Assembly (NCBI RefSeq): GCF_001655615.1
Contig: NZ_CP011567.1
Span: 4,101,001 to 4,165,000, forward strand
Source: Pseudomonas sp. GR 6-02
Lineage (GTDB): Bacteria; Pseudomonadota; Gammaproteobacteria; Pseudomonadales; Pseudomonadaceae
Direction of reading: 5' to 3'
DNA: 64,000 bases
Below are positions 56,466-64,000 of this stretch, piece by piece (position 1 is the stretch's first letter; every line of letters begins with the position of its first letter). The notes below the pieces were generated by a model. It had not been told where the DNA came from. It saw only the letters and a program-made list of their open reading frames with translations, and searched no databases. The position numbers and the translations under genes are program-made.

Positions 56466-58343
56466 ATGGCCGTACCTGTCTCAAAGCGCTCCCACGACGC
56501 CATCATCCAGGACTCCTGGTCCCGCTGCCGCGCGTTCGGGCTCGATCATCAGAGCGCGCCAGCGTTCGATCAGCTACCGGCAGACGGCATCGCCCACTTG
56601 CTGGAAAGTCAGCATTCCCTGGTGCAAACCACCCATCAGGAAGTCCTGCCGTATTACGAAAACATCCTCAGCAACTCCAATTGCCTGATCATGCTCGCCG
56701 ACAATCACGGCCAGGTGCTGACGTCGTGGGGTACCCAGCGTTTCATCGAGCCGAGCCTGACCCGCGGTTTCAGCGTCGGCGCCAGCTGGATGGAGCATTG
56801 CAGCGGGACCAATGCGATCGGCACCGCGCTGGCCTGCGAGCAGGCCGTGCACATCGAGCACGATGAACATTTCCTCAAGGCCAACCGCTTCATGACCGGT
56901 TCCGCCGCGCCGATTTTCGATGCCGAGCGCAAGGTGATCGCGGTGCTGGACGTGTCCAGCGACAGCTACCTGCCGCCCTCCCACACCCTGGGCATGGTCA
57001 AGATGATGAGCCAGACCGTGGAGAACCGGCTGATCCTCAACCTGTTCCACGGCCAGCATTTCCAACTGACCTTCAACACCGGGTTGAACAACCTCGACAG
57101 CCAATGGGCCGGGATGCTGATCTTCGATGAAACCGGTCAGGTACTGTCGGCCAACCGCCGGGCCGACAATCTGCTGGGCATCAGCCTGTCGCGGGTCAGC
57201 GTCGAAAGCCTGTTCAAAGTCTCGTTGATGGAACTGCTGAATCAGCCGGACGGCCTGCCGTTTTCCCTGCAAGCCTCAGGAAACAACCGTTTCCAGTGCG
57301 TGCTGAAACGACCGAAACAGGCGTCGATTCAGGCGCGGCTGTTTGCAGAAAAAAAGAGCGCTGAAACGAAAAGCCCTGAAATAAAGTGCACTGAGCCCAC
57401 CCTGGCAGTGCCCGCCGCGATCAGCCTCAACACCCTGCACTTTGGCGACAGCCGCGTGGAAAAAGCCGTGCGCCAGGCCGAACGTTTGCTGGAGAAGGAC
57501 ATTCCATTGTTGATCCACGGGGAAACCGGGGTCGGCAAGGAAGTCTTCGTCAAAGCCCTGCACCACGCCAGCTCACGCAGCAAACAACCGTTCATTGCCG
57601 TCAACTGTGCAGCGATCCCCGCCGAACTGGTGGAGTCCGAGCTGTTTGGCTACGAGAAAGGCGCGTTCACCGGTGCCAACCAGAAAGGCAGCATCGGCCT
57701 GATCCGCAAGGCCGACAAAGGCACCCTGTTCCTCGATGAAATCGGCGACATGCCGTTACCGACCCAGGCCCGGCTGCTGCGGGTGTTGCAGGAACGTTGC
57801 GTACAACCGGTGGGCAGCAGCGAGTTGTTCCCGGTAGACATCCGGATCATCTCGGCGACCAACCGCTCATTGCGCGAGCAGGTGCAGTTGGGGCGGTTTC
57901 GTGAGGATTTGTATTACCGCATCGGTGGTTTGACCCTGGAACTGCCACCGCTCAGGGAACGCAGCGACAAGCAGGCACTGTTCAAGCGCTTGTGGGAACA
58001 ACACCGCGAACCGTCGCAATGGGCCGGGTTGAGTCCCGAGGTGCTGGAACTGTTCAGCCGCCATCCGTGGCCGGGGAATTTGCGTCAGGTCAGCAGCGTG
58101 ATGCAGGTGGCGTTGGCCATGGCCGAAGAGCAACCCGTACGGCCGGAACATTTGCCGGATGATTTTTTTGTCGATCTGGAGATGGAGCCGGTGGATACGC
58201 CGGAGCCGATAGCCGTTGATTTGAATGATGCCGAGGCATTGAATCGGCAATTGCAGGCGGCTGGGGGAAATATTTCGCACTTGGCGCGGCGGTTGGGGGT
58301 TAGTCGCAATACCTTGTACAAGCGGTTGCGCCAGATCGAGTGA
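56466..58343 (+). CDS. sigma-54-dependent enhancer-binding regulator (AcoR-like)
   Basis: A 625-residue activator. A GAF sensory domain (about 50-200; GFSVGASWMEHCSGTNAIGT) and a PAS-like segment (about 205-290) precede the AAA+ domain. That domain has Walker A HGETGVGKE (351-359), the sigma-54 contact loop GAFTGA (399-404), Walker B TLFLDEIGD (420-428) and RFREDLYYRIGGL. A Fis-type HTH ends it (NISHLARRLGVSRNTLYKRL). It is divergent from the ABC operon, whose sigma-54 promoter it probably activates. ATG 56466 (MAVPVSKRSHDAIIQDSW) is chosen by alignment; ATG 56415 is in frame but lies in the repeat. Confidence 0.92.
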   Translation: MAVPVSKRSHDAIIQDSWSRCRAFGLDHQSAPAFDQLPADGIAHLLESQHSLVQTTHQEVLPYYENILSNSNCLIMLADNHGQVLTSWGTQRFIEPSLTRGFSVGASWMEHCSGTNAIGTALACEQAVHIEHDEHFLKANRFMTGSAAPIFDAERKVIAVLDVSSDSYLPPSHTLGMVKMMSQTVENRLILNLFHGQHFQLTFNTGLNNLDSQWAGMLIFDETGQVLSANRRADNLLGISLSRVSVESLFKVSLMELLNQPDGLPFSLQASGNNRFQCVLKRPKQASIQARLFAEKKSAETKSPEIKCTEPTLAVPAAISLNTLHFGDSRVEKAVRQAERLLEKDIPLLIHGETGVGKEVFVKALHHASSRSKQPFIAVNCAAIPAELVESELFGYEKGAFTGANQKGSIGLIRKADKGTLFLDEIGDMPLPTQARLLRVLQERCVQPVGSSELFPVDIRIISATNRSLREQVQLGRFREDLYYRIGGLTLELPPLRERSDKQALFKRLWEQHREPSQWAGLSPEVLELFSRHPWPGNLRQVSSVMQVALAMAEEQPVRPEHLPDDFFVDLEMEPVDTPEPIAVDLNDAEALNRQLQAAGGNISHLARRLGVSRNTLYKRLRQIE

Positions 58344-58360
58344 CAGGATGATCAGTGGCG

Positions 58361-58394
58361 CAAACAAAAACCCGCACAAGGCGGGTTTTGTTTG
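58361..58394. terminator. bidirectional terminator, regulator / cysS
   Basis: CAAACAAAAACCCGC ACAAG GCGGGTTTTGTTTG: symmetrical, with A and T runs on either side, between the convergent genes. Confidence 0.88.
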
Positions 58395-58409
58395 TAGCAA
58401 ACGCAGCGA

Positions 58410-59792
58410 TCAGTCAGCCAGACGCCAGGTCGTGCCGCCCTTGCCGTCTTCCAGCACCACGCCCATGGCGGTGAGCTGGTCGCGGATGCGGTCGGATTCG
58501 GCCCAGTCCTTGTTGGCGCGGGCAGTCAGGCGCGCCTGGATCAGTGCATCGACTTCAGCCGCGTCGACCCGCCCTTCGGCACCGGCCTGCAGGAAGTCAT
58601 CGGCTTCAAGCTGCAACACGCCCAACACGCTGGCCAGTTCCTTCAAGCGTGCCGCCAGACCGGCCGCCGCTTCCAGATCGCTCTCGCGCAGACGGTTGAT
58701 CTCGCGGACCATCTCGAACAGCACCGCACAGGCTTCCGGCGTGCCGAAGTCGTCGTTCATCACCTGGGTGAAACGCTCGACGAAGGCTTCGCCGCCAGCA
58801 GGTGCCACTTTCGGCAGGCCTTTCAACGCATGGTAGAAACGCTCGAGGGCGCCCTTGGCGTCCTTGAGGTTGTCTTCCGAATAGTTGATCGCGCTGCGGT
58901 AGTGGCTCGACACCAGCAGGTAACGCACGACTTCCGGGTGGTACTTGTCGAGCACGTCGCGAATGGTGAAGAAGTTGTTCAAGGACTTGGACATCTTCTC
59001 GCCATTGATGCGAATCATGCCGCAATGCATCCACGCGTTGGCGTAGGTCTTGCCGGTGGCCGCTTCGCTCTGGGCGATTTCGTTTTCGTGGTGCGGGAAC
59101 TCGAGGTCGCTGCCGCCGCCATGAATATCGAAGGTCTCGCCCAGGCAGCAGGTGGACATCACCGAGCACTCGATGTGCCAGCCCGGACGACCGTCGCCCC
59201 ACGGCGATGGCCAGCTCGGCTCGCCTGGCTTGGCGCCTTTCCACAGCACGAAGTCCAGCGGGTCCTGTTTCGACTCGTCGACTTCGATTCGTGCGCCGAT
59301 GCGCAGGTCTTCGATCTTCTTGCGCGACAGCTTGCCGTAGCCCATGAACTTGGCGACGCGGTAGTACACATCGCCATTGCCCGGTGCGTAGGCGTAACCC
59401 TTGTCGATCAGGGTCTGGATCATCGCGTGCATGCCCGGGATGTGATCCGTGGCACGCGGCTCCATGTCCGGTTTTTTGATGTTCAGGCGCGCTTCATCTT
59501 CGTGCATCGCCGCGATCATGCGCTCGGTCAAGGCCTCGAACGACTCGCCGTTCTCGTTGGCCCGATTGATGATCTTGTCGTCGATATCGGTGATGTTGCG
59601 CACGTAGGTCAGGTCGTAACCGCTGAACCGCAACCAGCGGGTCACCAGGTCGAACGCGACCATGCTGCGGCCATGGCCCAGGTGGCAGTAGTCGTACACG
59701 GTCATCCCGCAGACGTACATGCGCACCTTGTTGCCATCCAGCGGCTTGAAGACTTCTTTGCTCTTGGTGAGCGTGTTGTAGATCGTAAGCAC
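58410..59792 (-). CDS. cysS: cysteinyl-tRNA synthetase
   Basis: A 460-residue class I synthetase. The zinc Cys in [20 protein letters not shown] (with HIGH-type HLGH) and [20 protein letters not shown] provide the cysteine-specific zinc site. [14 protein letters not shown] is conserved and the KMSKS loop is [10 protein letters not shown]. The start is GTG (59790-59792), with AAGGAA six bases before it. It lies 20 bases downstream of glnS, so they form a glnS-cysS operon. Confidence 0.97.
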   Translation of the reverse strand: MLTIYNTLTKSKEVFKPLDGNKVRMYVCGMTVYDYCHLGHGRSMVAFDLVTRWLRFSGYDLTYVRNITDIDDKIINRANENGESFEALTERMIAAMHEDEARLNIKKPDMEPRATDHIPGMHAMIQTLIDKGYAYAPGNGDVYYRVAKFMGYGKLSRKKIEDLRIGARIEVDESKQDPLDFVLWKGAKPGEPSWPSPWGDGRPGWHIECSVMSTCCLGETFDIHGGGSDLEFPHHENEIAQSEAATGKTYANAWMHCGMIRINGEKMSKSLNNFFTIRDVLDKYHPEVVRYLLVSSHYRSAINYSEDNLKDAKGALERFYHALKGLPKVAPAGGEAFVERFTQVMNDDFGTPEACAVLFEMVREINRLRESDLEAAAGLAARLKELASVLGVLQLEADDFLQAGAEGRVDAAEVDALIQARLTARANKDWAESDRIRDQLTAMGVVLEDGKGGTTWRLAD

Positions 59793-59812
59793 GACGGTTC
59801 CTTAAGACTTGA

Positions 59813-61513
59813 TCACTGGCCCCACGAATCACGCAGGGTCACGGTACGGTTGAATACCGGAGCGCCCGGTTTCGAGTCCTTGATATCCGCGACGAAGTAA
59901 CCTTCGCGCTCGAACTGGAAACGGTCTTCCGGCTGTGCGTTGCCCAACGAGGGTTCAGCACGACAACCGGTGAGGACTTGCAGTGAGTCAGGGTTGATGT
60001 TGTCCAGGAAACTGGCGCTGTCTTCGGCCTTCTCCGGGTTCGGAGAACGGAACAGACGATCGTACAGACGCACTTCGCACTCGACGCTGGCAGCAGCCGG
60101 CACCCAGTGCACCACGCCTTTGACCTTGCGGCCTTCGGGGTTCTTGCCCAGGGTGTCCGGATCGTACGAGCAACGCAGTTCGACGATGTTGCCGTCGGCA
60201 TCCTTGATTGCTTCGTCGGCACGGATCACGTAGCTGCCGCGCAGACGCACTTCGCCGTTCGGCTCCAGGCGCTTGTAGCCTTTTGGCGGCTCTTCCATGA
60301 AGTCATCGCGGTCGATGTAGATTTCACGGGCGAACGGCAGCTTGCGCACGCCGAGTTCTTCTTTCTGCGGATGACGTGGCAGTTCGAGATTCTCGACTTG
60401 GTCTTCCGGGTAGTTGGTGATCACGACTTTCAACGGACGCAGCACGCACATGGCGCGCGGGGCATTCGCGTCCAGGTCCTGACGGATGCTGAACTCGAGC
60501 ATGCCGAAGTCGACCACGCCATCGGAACGGTTGGTGCCGATCATGTCGCAGAAGTTGCGGATCGACGCCGGGGTGTAGCCGCGGCGGCGGAAGCCCGACA
60601 GCGTGGACATGCGCGGATCGTCCCAGCCATTGACGTGTTTCTCGTCCACAAGCTGCTTGAGCTTGCGCTTGCTGGTGATGGTGTAGTTGAGGTTCAGACG
60701 GCTGAATTCGTACTGACGCGGGTGCGCCGGCACCGGCAGGTTGTCGAGAAACCAGTCGTACAACGGACGATGGCTTTCAAACTCCAGGGTGCAGATCGAG
60801 TGGGTGATGCCTTCGATGGCGTCCGACTGACCGTGGGTGAAGTCGTAGTTCGGGTAGATGCACCACTTGTCGCCGGTCTGGTGGTGATGGGCATGACGGA
60901 TGCGATACATGATCGGGTCGCGCAGGTTCATGTTCGGCGAGGCCATGTCGATCTTGGCCCGCAGCACACGTGCGCCGTCCTTGAATTCGCCGGCCTTCAT
61001 GCGAGCGAACAGGTCGAGGTTTTCCTCAACCGAGCGGTCGCGGAACGGGCTGTTCTTGCCCGGCTCGGTCAGGCTGCCACGGTATTCCTTGGCCTGTTCG
61101 GGGGTCAGGTCGTCGACGTAGGCCTTGCCGGCCTTGATCAGCTCTACCGCCCAGTCGTGCAACTGGTCGAAATACTGCGAGGCGTAGCGCACTTCACCGG
61201 ACCATTCGAAGCCCAGCCATTTGACGTCGCTTTCGATCGCGTCGATGTATTCCTGGTCTTCCTTGGCCGGGTTGGTGTCGTCGAAGCGCAGGTGCGTGAC
61301 GCCGCCGAATTCCTGGGCCAGGCCGAAGTTCACACAGATCGACTTGGCGTGACCGATGTGCAGGTAACCGTTGGGCTCAGGCGGGAAACGGGTAACGATC
61401 TGCGTGTGCTTACCCGAGTCCAGGTCCGCCTGGATGATCGGGCGCAGGAAATTGACCGGCACGGCAGGGCCGGTCTTGGAATTCGAGGTAGGGTCGACAG
61501 TGGGCTTGCTCAT
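59813..61513 (-). CDS. glnS: glutaminyl-tRNA synthetase
   Basis: A 566-residue class I synthetase: HIGH motif in [20 protein letters not shown], and [20 protein letters not shown] holding the KMSKS-equivalent neighbourhood, with the MSKR-like loop replaced in part by [11 protein letters not shown] beta-barrel anticodon domain ends it. ATG 61513 ([15 protein letters not shown]) has AAGGAT upstream; a longer frame is rejected. First gene of glnS-cysS, divergent from ppiB across 261 bases. Confidence 0.97.
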   Translation of the reverse strand: MSKPTVDPTSNSKTGPAVPVNFLRPIIQADLDSGKHTQIVTRFPPEPNGYLHIGHAKSICVNFGLAQEFGGVTHLRFDDTNPAKEDQEYIDAIESDVKWLGFEWSGEVRYASQYFDQLHDWAVELIKAGKAYVDDLTPEQAKEYRGSLTEPGKNSPFRDRSVEENLDLFARMKAGEFKDGARVLRAKIDMASPNMNLRDPIMYRIRHAHHHQTGDKWCIYPNYDFTHGQSDAIEGITHSICTLEFESHRPLYDWFLDNLPVPAHPRQYEFSRLNLNYTITSKRKLKQLVDEKHVNGWDDPRMSTLSGFRRRGYTPASIRNFCDMIGTNRSDGVVDFGMLEFSIRQDLDANAPRAMCVLRPLKVVITNYPEDQVENLELPRHPQKEELGVRKLPFAREIYIDRDDFMEEPPKGYKRLEPNGEVRLRGSYVIRADEAIKDADGNIVELRCSYDPDTLGKNPEGRKVKGVVHWVPAAASVECEVRLYDRLFRSPNPEKAEDSASFLDNINPDSLQVLTGCRAEPSLGNAQPEDRFQFEREGYFVADIKDSKPGAPVFNRTVTLRDSWGQ

Positions 61514-61774
61514 AGGATCCTTGAACGTACAAGTGCGCGGCCAGTTGGCCAAATCAAAGCGGCTGTTATAAATCAAAGGGGCTTATCATAGCCGATGCTG
61601 TCAAGTGGCTGACAGAGCAGGCCGGCAATCGGTTGCATTTAATCGGCCGGCGATGAAAAACAGCCTCGAAATTCGCGTCCGGCACGCTAAACTGCGCACC
61701 TTGGCCGACACTGGCCGGACCGGTTGAGGGCCAAAGCGCCCCTAACCCACGAATTTCTATAAAGAGTACTGATC

Positions 61775-62278
61775 ATGACTCAAGTCAAACTGTCTACCAA
61801 CTTCGGCGACATCGTCCTGCAACTGAACGCTGAAAAGGCACCGCTGACCGTTGCCAACTTCATCGAATACGTCAAGGCCGGTCACTACGAAAACACTGTT
61901 TTCCACCGCGTCATCGGTAACTTCATGATCCAGGGCGGCGGTTTCGAGCCTGGCATGAAAGAAAAGAAAGACAAGCGCCCAAGCATCCAGAACGAAGCCG
62001 ACAACGGCCTGCCGAACAAGAAGTACAGCGTTGCCATGGCCCGCACCATGGAGCCGCATTCGGCTTCCGCGCAATTCTTCATCAACGTGGCTGACAACAG
62101 CTTCCTGAACCACAGCGCCAAGACCGTTCAGGGCTGGGGCTACGCGGTATTCGGCGAAGTGGTTGAAGGCACCGACGTCGTCGACAAGATCAAAGGCGTG
62201 GCCACCACCTCCAAGGCCGGTCACCAGGACGTACCTGCAGACGACGTGATCATCGAGAAAGCCGAGATCATTGAGTGA
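61775..62278 (+). CDS. ppiB: peptidyl-prolyl cis-trans isomerase B (cyclophilin)
   Basis: A 167-residue cytoplasmic cyclophilin without signal peptide. The catalytic signature is [15 protein letters not shown] (about 46-60). Active-site residues continue in [20 protein letters not shown] and [15 protein letters not shown]. The stop TGA overlaps the lpxH GTG start (GTGA), so the genes are coupled. Confidence 0.96.
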   Translation: MTQVKLSTNFGDIVLQLNAEKAPLTVANFIEYVKAGHYENTVFHRVIGNFMIQGGGFEPGMKEKKDKRPSIQNEADNGLPNKKYSVAMARTMEPHSASAQFFINVADNSFLNHSAKTVQGWGYAVFGEVVEGTDVVDKIKGVATTSKAGHQDVPADDVIIEKAEIIE

Positions 62279-63027
62279 TACTGCTGATTTCAGACTTGCA
62301 TCTGGAAGAGGAGCGCCCGGACATTACCCGGGCGTTTCTGGATTTGCTCGCTGGACGCGCCCGCTCGGCGAGTGCGTTGTACATTCTGGGCGACTTTTTC
62401 GAGGCGTGGATTGGCGACGATGCCATGACAGCCTTCCAGCGTTCCATCTGCCAGGCCCTGCGTAATTTGAGCGACAGCGGCACGGCCATTTTCCTGATGC
62501 ACGGCAATCGCGACTTCATGCTCGGCAAGGCCTTCTGCAAAGCGGCCGGCTGTACCTTGCTCAAAGATCCGAGTGTCGTGCAGTTTTACGGCGAGCCGGT
62601 GCTGTTGATGCACGGCGACAGCCTCTGCACCCGCGACGTAGGTTATATGAAGCTGCGGCGCTACCTGCGTAACCCGATCACCCTGTTCATCCTGCGCCAT
62701 CTGCCTTTGGGCACCCGGCATAAACTGGCGCGCAAGCTGCGCAGTGAAAGCCGTGCGCAAACGCGGATGAAGGCCAATGACATTGTCGATGTCACGCCGG
62801 AAGAAGTGCCGCGGGTCATGCAGGCCTATGGCGTGAAAACCCTGATCCACGGCCATACCCATCGCCCCGCCATCCACAAGTTGCAGATTGGCGAGCAAGC
62901 GGCCAAGCGCATTGTGCTGGGGGATTGGGACCGTCAAGGCTGGGCGTTGCAGGTGGATGAGCAAGGGTTTGCGTTGGCGCCGTTTGATTTCACCCCGCCG
63001 CCGCAATTGGCAGCACCTTCAGCCTGA
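62275..63027 (+). CDS. lpxH: UDP-2,3-diacylglucosamine diphosphatase
   Basis: LpxH hydrolyses UDP-2,3-diacylglucosamine to lipid X, the fourth step of lipid A synthesis, at the inner membrane face. The 250-residue metallophosphoesterase shows [47 protein letters not shown] and [10 protein letters not shown], the full set of metal ligands. The start is GTG 62275 inside the ppiB stop. The TGA overlaps the first bases of a REP palindrome. Confidence 0.96.
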   Translation: MILLISDLHLEEERPDITRAFLDLLAGRARSASALYILGDFFEAWIGDDAMTAFQRSICQALRNLSDSGTAIFLMHGNRDFMLGKAFCKAAGCTLLKDPSVVQFYGEPVLLMHGDSLCTRDVGYMKLRRYLRNPITLFILRHLPLGTRHKLARKLRSESRAQTRMKANDIVDVTPEEVPRVMQAYGVKTLIHGHTHRPAIHKLQIGEQAAKRIVLGDWDRQGWALQVDEQGFALAPFDFTPPPQLAAPSA

Positions 63028-63056
63028 TCGTTCCCACGCTCTGCGTGGGACCGATC
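63026..63056. repeat. REP-type palindrome after lpxH
   Basis: GATCGTTCCCACGCTCTG then CGTGGGACCGATC: second copy of the family at 2014-2044. It sits between the convergent genes lpxH and the MFS gene and may serve as their terminator; its first two bases are part of the lpxH stop codon. Confidence 0.75.
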
Positions 63057-63064
63057 TTCCTGCC

Positions 63065-64000
63065 TCAGTGGCCGGAAGCAGCCGGCCCCGCCTTCGCCGC
63101 AAACGGCGGTTTCGCCAGCCATACCAGCAGAATCAAACCCATGAACGCCCACCCCAGCAACGTGAAGTAATCCACGGTGGAGAGCATGTACGCCTGGCTG
63201 GTCAGTACATGATCCAGTTGCGCGTAGGCCGGGTTGCCCGCCCCGCCCAGCGTGTTCAACGCCTCCCGGGTTGCCGGCTCATAGGTGGTGATGCTTTCAC
63301 TCAGATACGCATGGTGCTGATCGGCCCGGCGAATCCAGATCCAGGTGGTCAACGACGCCGCAAAACTACCGCCCAGGGTCCGCAGGAAGGTCGCCAGCCC
63401 CGCGCCGTCGGCAATCTGGCTCGGCGGCAGGTCCGACATCAAAATGCTCAAGGTCGGCATGAAGAACAGCGCCACGCCAATGCCCATGAACAGCTGCACC
63501 AGGGCGATGTGCTGGAAGTCCACTTCGTTGGTAAACCCGGCGCGCATGAAACAACTCAAACCGATGCACAGGAACGCGCCACCGGCCAGCAATCGCAGGT
63601 CGAATTTGTGCGCGTACCTACCGACAAACGGCGACAACACCACCGGCAGAATGCCGATCGGTGCCACCGCCAGGCCAGCCCAAGTGGCGGTGTAGCCCAT
63701 CTGGGTTTGCAGCCATTGCGGCAGGATCAGGTTGATGCCGAAGAACCCGGCGTATCCGCCCACCAGCACGATGGTGCCGATGCGGAAGTTGCGGTAGGCG
63801 AACAGCCGCAGGTTGACCACCGGGTGTTTGTCGGTCATTTCCCAGATCACGAACACCGCCAGCGCAATTACCGAAATAGCTGCGCCGATGATGATGAAAT
63901 TCGACTCGAACCAGTCCAGGTCATTGCCCTTGTCGAGAATCACCTGCAACGCGCCAACGCCAATGATCAAGGTGATCAGACCCACGTAATCCATCGGCTG
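63065..64000 (-). CDS. MFS multidrug transporter, DHA2/EmrB type (partial)
   Basis: The C-terminal 311 or so residues of a 14-helix DHA2 drug exporter; the N-terminus lies beyond the window. Visible are LRLFAYRNFRIGTIVLVGGY, NLILPQWLQTQMGYTATWAG (typical EmrB QxxxGxsa motif), GLAVAPIGILPVVLSPFVGR, DLPPSQIADGAGLATFLRTL with GGSFAASL, and DYFTLLGWAFMGLILLVWL. It ends PFAAKAGPAASGH. An EmrA-type partner, if any, would lie to the right. Confidence 0.88.
   Translation of the reverse strand, partial: QPMDYVGLITLIIGVGALQVILDKGNDLDWFESNFIIIGAAISVIALAVFVIWEMTDKHPVVNLRLFAYRNFRIGTIVLVGGYAGFFGINLILPQWLQTQMGYTATWAGLAVAPIGILPVVLSPFVGRYAHKFDLRLLAGGAFLCIGLSCFMRAGFTNEVDFQHIALVQLFMGIGVALFFMPTLSILMSDLPPSQIADGAGLATFLRTLGGSFAASLTTWIWIRRADQHHAYLSESITTYEPATREALNTLGGAGNPAYAQLDHVLTSQAYMLSTVDYFTLLGWAFMGLILLVWLAKPPFAAKAGPAASGH

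Overview
The window is chromosomal DNA of a Pseudomonas, most likely of the P. fluorescens group. The gene order trxB-aat-bpt-infA-clpA/clpS-cspD-icd-idh-nudJ-mnmA-hflD-purB ... aceA-nuoA-N matches, from memory, the PA2616-PA2649 stretch of P. aeruginosa. GC content is high, nuoC and nuoD are fused, and there are fluorescens-type REP/REPIN repeats, an OprD porin and DUF2790/PtrA-like small periplasmic proteins. No rRNA, tRNA, CRISPR array, complete insertion sequence or prophage was seen.

Layout. (1) 0-17.8 kb is core housekeeping. It holds N-end rule enzymes (aat, bpt, with clpS/clpA to degrade their products), infA, cspD, two isocitrate dehydrogenases transcribed divergently (dimeric icd and monomeric idh), a nudJ-mnmA-hflD-purB run, the ribosomal oxygenase roxA with a GNAT gene, a secretin-domain exported protein and aceA. 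The isocitrate node (icd, idh, aceA) is therefore clustered. (2) 18.3-33.2 kb is the complete nuo operon (NDH-1, complex I), nuoA to nuoN. (3) 33.3-37 kb is a small accessory patch: an orphan Phd-type antitoxin flanked by repeated DNA, a GNAT gene, a higBA toxin-antitoxin pair, an OprD-family porin, and a C4-type antisense RNA upstream of a truncated small gene. (4) 37.3-46.4 kb is a metal-resistance region: two PtrA/DUF2790-type small periplasmic proteins, the czcCBA RND efflux operon and the czcRS two-component system. Three promoters here share a 16-bp palindrome-like box.

(5) 46.4-50.1 kb is the most exciting part. It is a compact four-gene operon that I read as a RiPP (ribosomally made, modified peptide) cluster: a 42-residue precursor peptide, a stand-alone YcaO enzyme, a SAM methyltransferase with a long N-terminal extension, and an alpha/beta hydrolase of the prolyl-aminopeptidase type. 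The precursor has a short Gly/Tyr/Trp/Asn-rich N-terminus and a long acidic C-terminus, so it may be a core-first peptide with a C-terminal follower, as in bottromycin. A strong GC hairpin lies between precursor and YcaO gene. (6) 50.1-58.3 kb is a six-gene ABC importer operon resembling the rhizobial glycerol system GlpSTPQUV. It has a sigma-54 promoter and is divergent from a sigma-54 activator, with six TGAACA repeats and a 43-bp perfect inverted repeat between them. (7) 58.4-64 kb returns to core genes: cysS, glnS, ppiB, lpxH, and the 3' part of a DHA2-type MFS transporter cut by the window end.

Product names rest on motifs and remembered families; no database search was run.
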